Part shown: piece by piece, positions 5,548-7,216 of the stretch
How positions within the stretch are numbered: the first letter of the stretch is position 1
Layout: every line of letters starts with the position of its first letter
NCBI GenBank assembly: GCA_022712235.1
Contig: JALAGW010000339.1
Coordinates: forward strand, 1-7,216
Length of the DNA: 7,216 bases
Direction of reading: 5' to 3'
Source: Brevundimonas sp.
GTDB lineage: Bacteria; Pseudomonadota; Alphaproteobacteria; Caulobacterales; Caulobacteraceae
Program-made: the position numbers and the translations under genes
The notes under the pieces: model-generated
The model's database searches: none
Told to the model about the DNA's origin: nothing
The model's input: only the letters and a program-made list of their open reading frames with translations

Positions 5548-6255
5548 TCAGAAGGCGAAGTTGATCCCGGCCACCAGGGCGCCCTTGTACTGCTCGCCCG
5601 GAACGTCGGCGTCGGTGTCGTGCCAGCGCAGGTCCAGCTCGACCTTGGGCGTCAGGGCGTAGGCGCCGCCGATGTTCCAGCCGGTGTAGTCGATGCTGTC
5701 AGCCTGCTCGCGACGGCCGACCTCGGCCGAGACGTTCAGCTTGTTGGTGAAGTCCCAGCCGCCGCGCAGGGCGACCCAGGTCCAGGCCTCGGTCGAACCG
5801 GTGCCGTCGGGCGAGTGCTGCAGCCGCAGACGGGCGCTGGCCGGGCCGATCGAGCGCTTCATGTCGGCGGTGAATTCCCAGGCGTCGTCGTCATAGCCGG
5901 GGTTGGCGTCGAAGCGATACTTGTGGGCGACGTTCAGGTCGAAGTCGAAGCCGGCGAACTCGGGACGGACGCCTGCCACCAGCTCGGACTCCAGCTTGGA
6001 GCCGCCCCCGTCGATGGTCTCCAGACCGCCCGAACCGTAGAAGAGGCCGCTGGCGCTCTCCCATTCGGCGACGCCGTAAACGAAGGGATCGCCGTCGGAC
6101 TTGGACGCCGCCTTGGAACGGTTGTCGGTCGCGGCGCCGGCCGAGAAGGACCATTTGCCCCCACTCAGACCAGCATCCTGGGCTTGGGCGCCGGAGGCCA
6201 GCAGGACCAGGGGAGCGGCGGCGAGAAGGGCGGCGTTCGTCAGGGTGCGGAGCAT
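5548..6255 (-). CDS. TorF-family putative outer-membrane porin
   Basis: A 235-residue secreted beta-barrel protein of the Gcw_chp/TorF type. Residues 1-25 form a clear Sec signal peptide (Arg3, hydrophobic stretch ALLAAAPLVLLASG, and AQA before the cleavage at Gln26). The mature part is rich in glycine, aromatic residues and alternating strand patterns: WSFSAGAATDNRSK near the start, YGVAEWESASGLFYGSG, then paired strands such as ARLRLQH, TWVALRGGWDF, LNVSAEVG, WNIGGAYAL and VELDLRWHD. It ends in INFAF with a terminal phenylalanine, as expected for BAM-assembled barrels. The family is thought to form channels in the outer membrane; the substrate is unknown. The ATG is preceded by a GAGG lying inside a terminator-like hairpin, and the upstream nitronate monooxygenase stop is only 30 bp away, so expression must come from read-through or from a promoter inside that gene. 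Family assignment is by motif memory; a generic small barrel protein is the alternative. Confidence 0.78.
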   Translation of the reverse strand: MLRTLTNAALLAAAPLVLLASGAQAQDAGLSGGKWSFSAGAATDNRSKAASKSDGDPFVYGVAEWESASGLFYGSGGLETIDGGGSKLESELVAGVRPEFAGFDFDLNVAHKYRFDANPGYDDDAWEFTADMKRSIGPASARLRLQHSPDGTGSTEAWTWVALRGGWDFTNKLNVSAEVGRREQADSIDYTGWNIGGAYALTPKVELDLRWHDTDADVPGEQYKGALVAGINFAF

Positions 6256-6256
6256 G

Positions 6257-6280
6257 AAAAGCCTCGTGAAGCGACGAGGC
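6257..6280 (-). terminator. Terminator-like hairpin between nitronate monooxygenase and porin genes
   Basis: In minus-strand RNA, GCCTCGT (6280-6274) pairs perfectly with ACGAGGC (6267-6261) around the 6-base loop CGCTTC, and TTTTC follows at once (6260-6256). This has the form of a short intrinsic terminator. The GAGG of the 3' arm is also the only plausible ribosome-binding sequence for the porin ATG at 6255, so the same element could block translation. Confidence 0.65.
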
Positions 6281-6285
6281 CGCTC

Positions 6286-7212
6286 CTAGAGACGCTTCTT
6301 GTCGAATTTATCACAGGCCTGTGAAAACTCGTCCGCCAACCGCGCCACAAGCTGAGCCGTTGTGGGGCTGTCGTGGATCGAGCCGGAACCTTGCCCCGCC
6401 GACCAGATGGTCTTCCACGCCTTGGCTTCCTCGCCCATGTCCAGCTTGTGTTCGGGCAGGGACTTCGGGTCGATCTTGTTCTCGACCAGGGACGGGGTCA
6501 GGAAGTTGGCCGGGATGCCCGAGACGGCGGGCGTATAGGTGATATCGGCCGAGCCGGAGGCGACGATCAGGTCCTTGTAATGGGGCTGGGCCGCGCTCTC
6601 GGCCGTGGCGATGAAGCGGGTGCCCATATAGGCGAAGTCGGCGCCCATCATCAGGGCCGCGGCCACGTCCTGACCCGTCGACAGACAGCCCGCCAGGATG
6701 ATGGTCCCATCATAGAAGCTGCGCACCTCGTTGATCAGGGCGAAGGGGTTGACGACGCCCGCATGGCCGCCCGCGCCGTTGGCGACCAGGATCAGGCCGT
6801 CGACCCCGGCCTCGGCGGCTTTACGGGCATGGCGGACATTGGCGATGTCGTGGAAGACCACGCCGCCGTAGCCGTGCACCGCGTCCACCACGTCGCGCAC
6901 CGCGCCCAGCGAGGTGATGATCAGCGGCACCTTCTCCTCGACCGAAACCATCATGTCGGCCATCAGGCGCGGATTGGTCGGGTGGACGATGTGATTGACG
7001 CCGAAGGCGGCGGCGTCGGGCGTCAGCCGCGACTTGATCTCTTGCAGCCAGTCCCGATAGCCCTCGGTCGTGCGCTGGTTCAGCGAGGGGAAGGTGCCGA
7101 TCACGCCCGCATTGCAGGCCTCGACCACCAGGTCCGGCCCGGACACCAGGAACATGGGCGAGGAGATGACCTGCGGCTTCAGGCCGGACTGCAGGTCAGC
7201 GGGAATGGCCAC
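6286..7212 (-). CDS. Nitronate monooxygenase / 2-nitropropane dioxygenase family protein (5' end uncertain)
   Basis: An FMN-dependent TIM-barrel enzyme of the NMO/2-nitropropane dioxygenase family, which oxidises alkyl nitronates (toxic nitro compounds such as propionate-3-nitronate in characterised members). Family features include SPMFLVSGPDLVVEACNAGVIGTFPSLN near residues 18-45, NHIVHPTN (73-80), NGAGGHAG (145-152, with His150 at the position of the proposed catalytic base), AGCLSTG (174-180, phosphate binding) and GADFAYMGTRF (190-200). The C-terminus ends FDKKRL with TAG at 6288-6286. As drawn, the gene starts at GTG 7212-7210, giving 308 residues, and the residues after it (AIPADL) match where homologues usually begin. 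However, the frame is open to the window edge and no ribosome-binding site is visible, so a start a few codons upstream is possible. The natural substrate cannot be told; many bacterial relatives are of unknown function. The porin gene follows 30 bp downstream on the same strand. Confidence 0.88.
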   Translation of the reverse strand: MAIPADLQSGLKPQVISSPMFLVSGPDLVVEACNAGVIGTFPSLNQRTTEGYRDWLQEIKSRLTPDAAAFGVNHIVHPTNPRLMADMMVSVEEKVPLIITSLGAVRDVVDAVHGYGGVVFHDIANVRHARKAAEAGVDGLILVANGAGGHAGVVNPFALINEVRSFYDGTIILAGCLSTGQDVAAALMMGADFAYMGTRFIATAESAAQPHYKDLIVASGSADITYTPAVSGIPANFLTPSLVENKIDPKSLPEHKLDMGEEAKAWKTIWSAGQGSGSIHDSPTTAQLVARLADEFSQACDKFDKKRL

Positions 7213-7216
7213 GGGG

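Noticed and set aside
5282..5662. A 126-codon plus-strand open frame across the small gene and the start-region hairpin
   Set aside because: No ribosome-binding site or motif is visible, and it is antisense to two better-supported minus-strand genes.
5620..6324. A 234-codon plus-strand open frame opposite the porin
   Set aside because: The minus frame has a signal peptide, barrel-like strands and a terminal Phe; the plus frame is a GC-driven shadow.
1..7216. Search by eye for tRNA/rRNA genes, CRISPR repeats, insertion sequences, att sites, toxin-antitoxin or defence modules
   Set aside because: None seen. Gene content and codon usage look uniform across the window, and all repeats found are short intergenic hairpins.

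Overview
This is a GC-rich, gene-dense stretch of what looks like an alphaproteobacterial chromosome. The protein set and style (a TorF-type porin, a 70-residue cold-shock protein, an RNase R with the motif DARDHDD, and a candidate promoter resembling the Caulobacter sigma-73 consensus beside a GANTC site) suggest Caulobacterales, perhaps Brevundimonas or Caulobacter. The genus is an inference from memory of protein families, not a search result. There is no sign of mobile elements, CRISPR, tRNA or rRNA genes. Most of the window is ordinary housekeeping and metabolic sequence.

Layout from left to right. Positions 1-2124 (minus) hold the first 708 codons of ribonuclease R, cut off by the left window edge; this real gene lies under a long antisense open frame that should be ignored. 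After a 114-bp divergent intergenic region, the plus strand carries a tight two-gene operon: cystathionine beta-synthase (2239-3642) and, 4 bp later, cystathionine gamma-lyase (3647-4810). Together these form the reverse transsulfuration route, homocysteine + serine to cystathionine to cysteine. A strong hairpin at 4831-4862 separates this operon from a convergent block on the minus strand.

Read in the direction of transcription, the minus-strand block is a nitronate monooxygenase (7212-6286, possibly 5'-incomplete at the window edge), a TorF-family outer-membrane porin (6255-5548), a 68-codon conserved-looking small protein (5494-5288) and a CspA-type cold-shock protein (5115-4903). The first three are separated by only 30 and 53 bp. 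The cold-shock gene has its own 172-bp upstream region with a candidate promoter and a long untranslated leader.

The least ordinary signals are RNA-level structures in this minus-strand block. The start codon of the 68-residue protein sits at the edge of a perfect 11-bp inverted repeat whose upstream arm can alternatively pair with a segment just after the porin stop codon, giving a three-segment, switch-like layout. The porin's ribosome-binding region lies inside a terminator-like hairpin immediately after the nitronate monooxygenase gene. I see no convincing novel multi-gene system; these two structures are the best candidates for undescribed biology.
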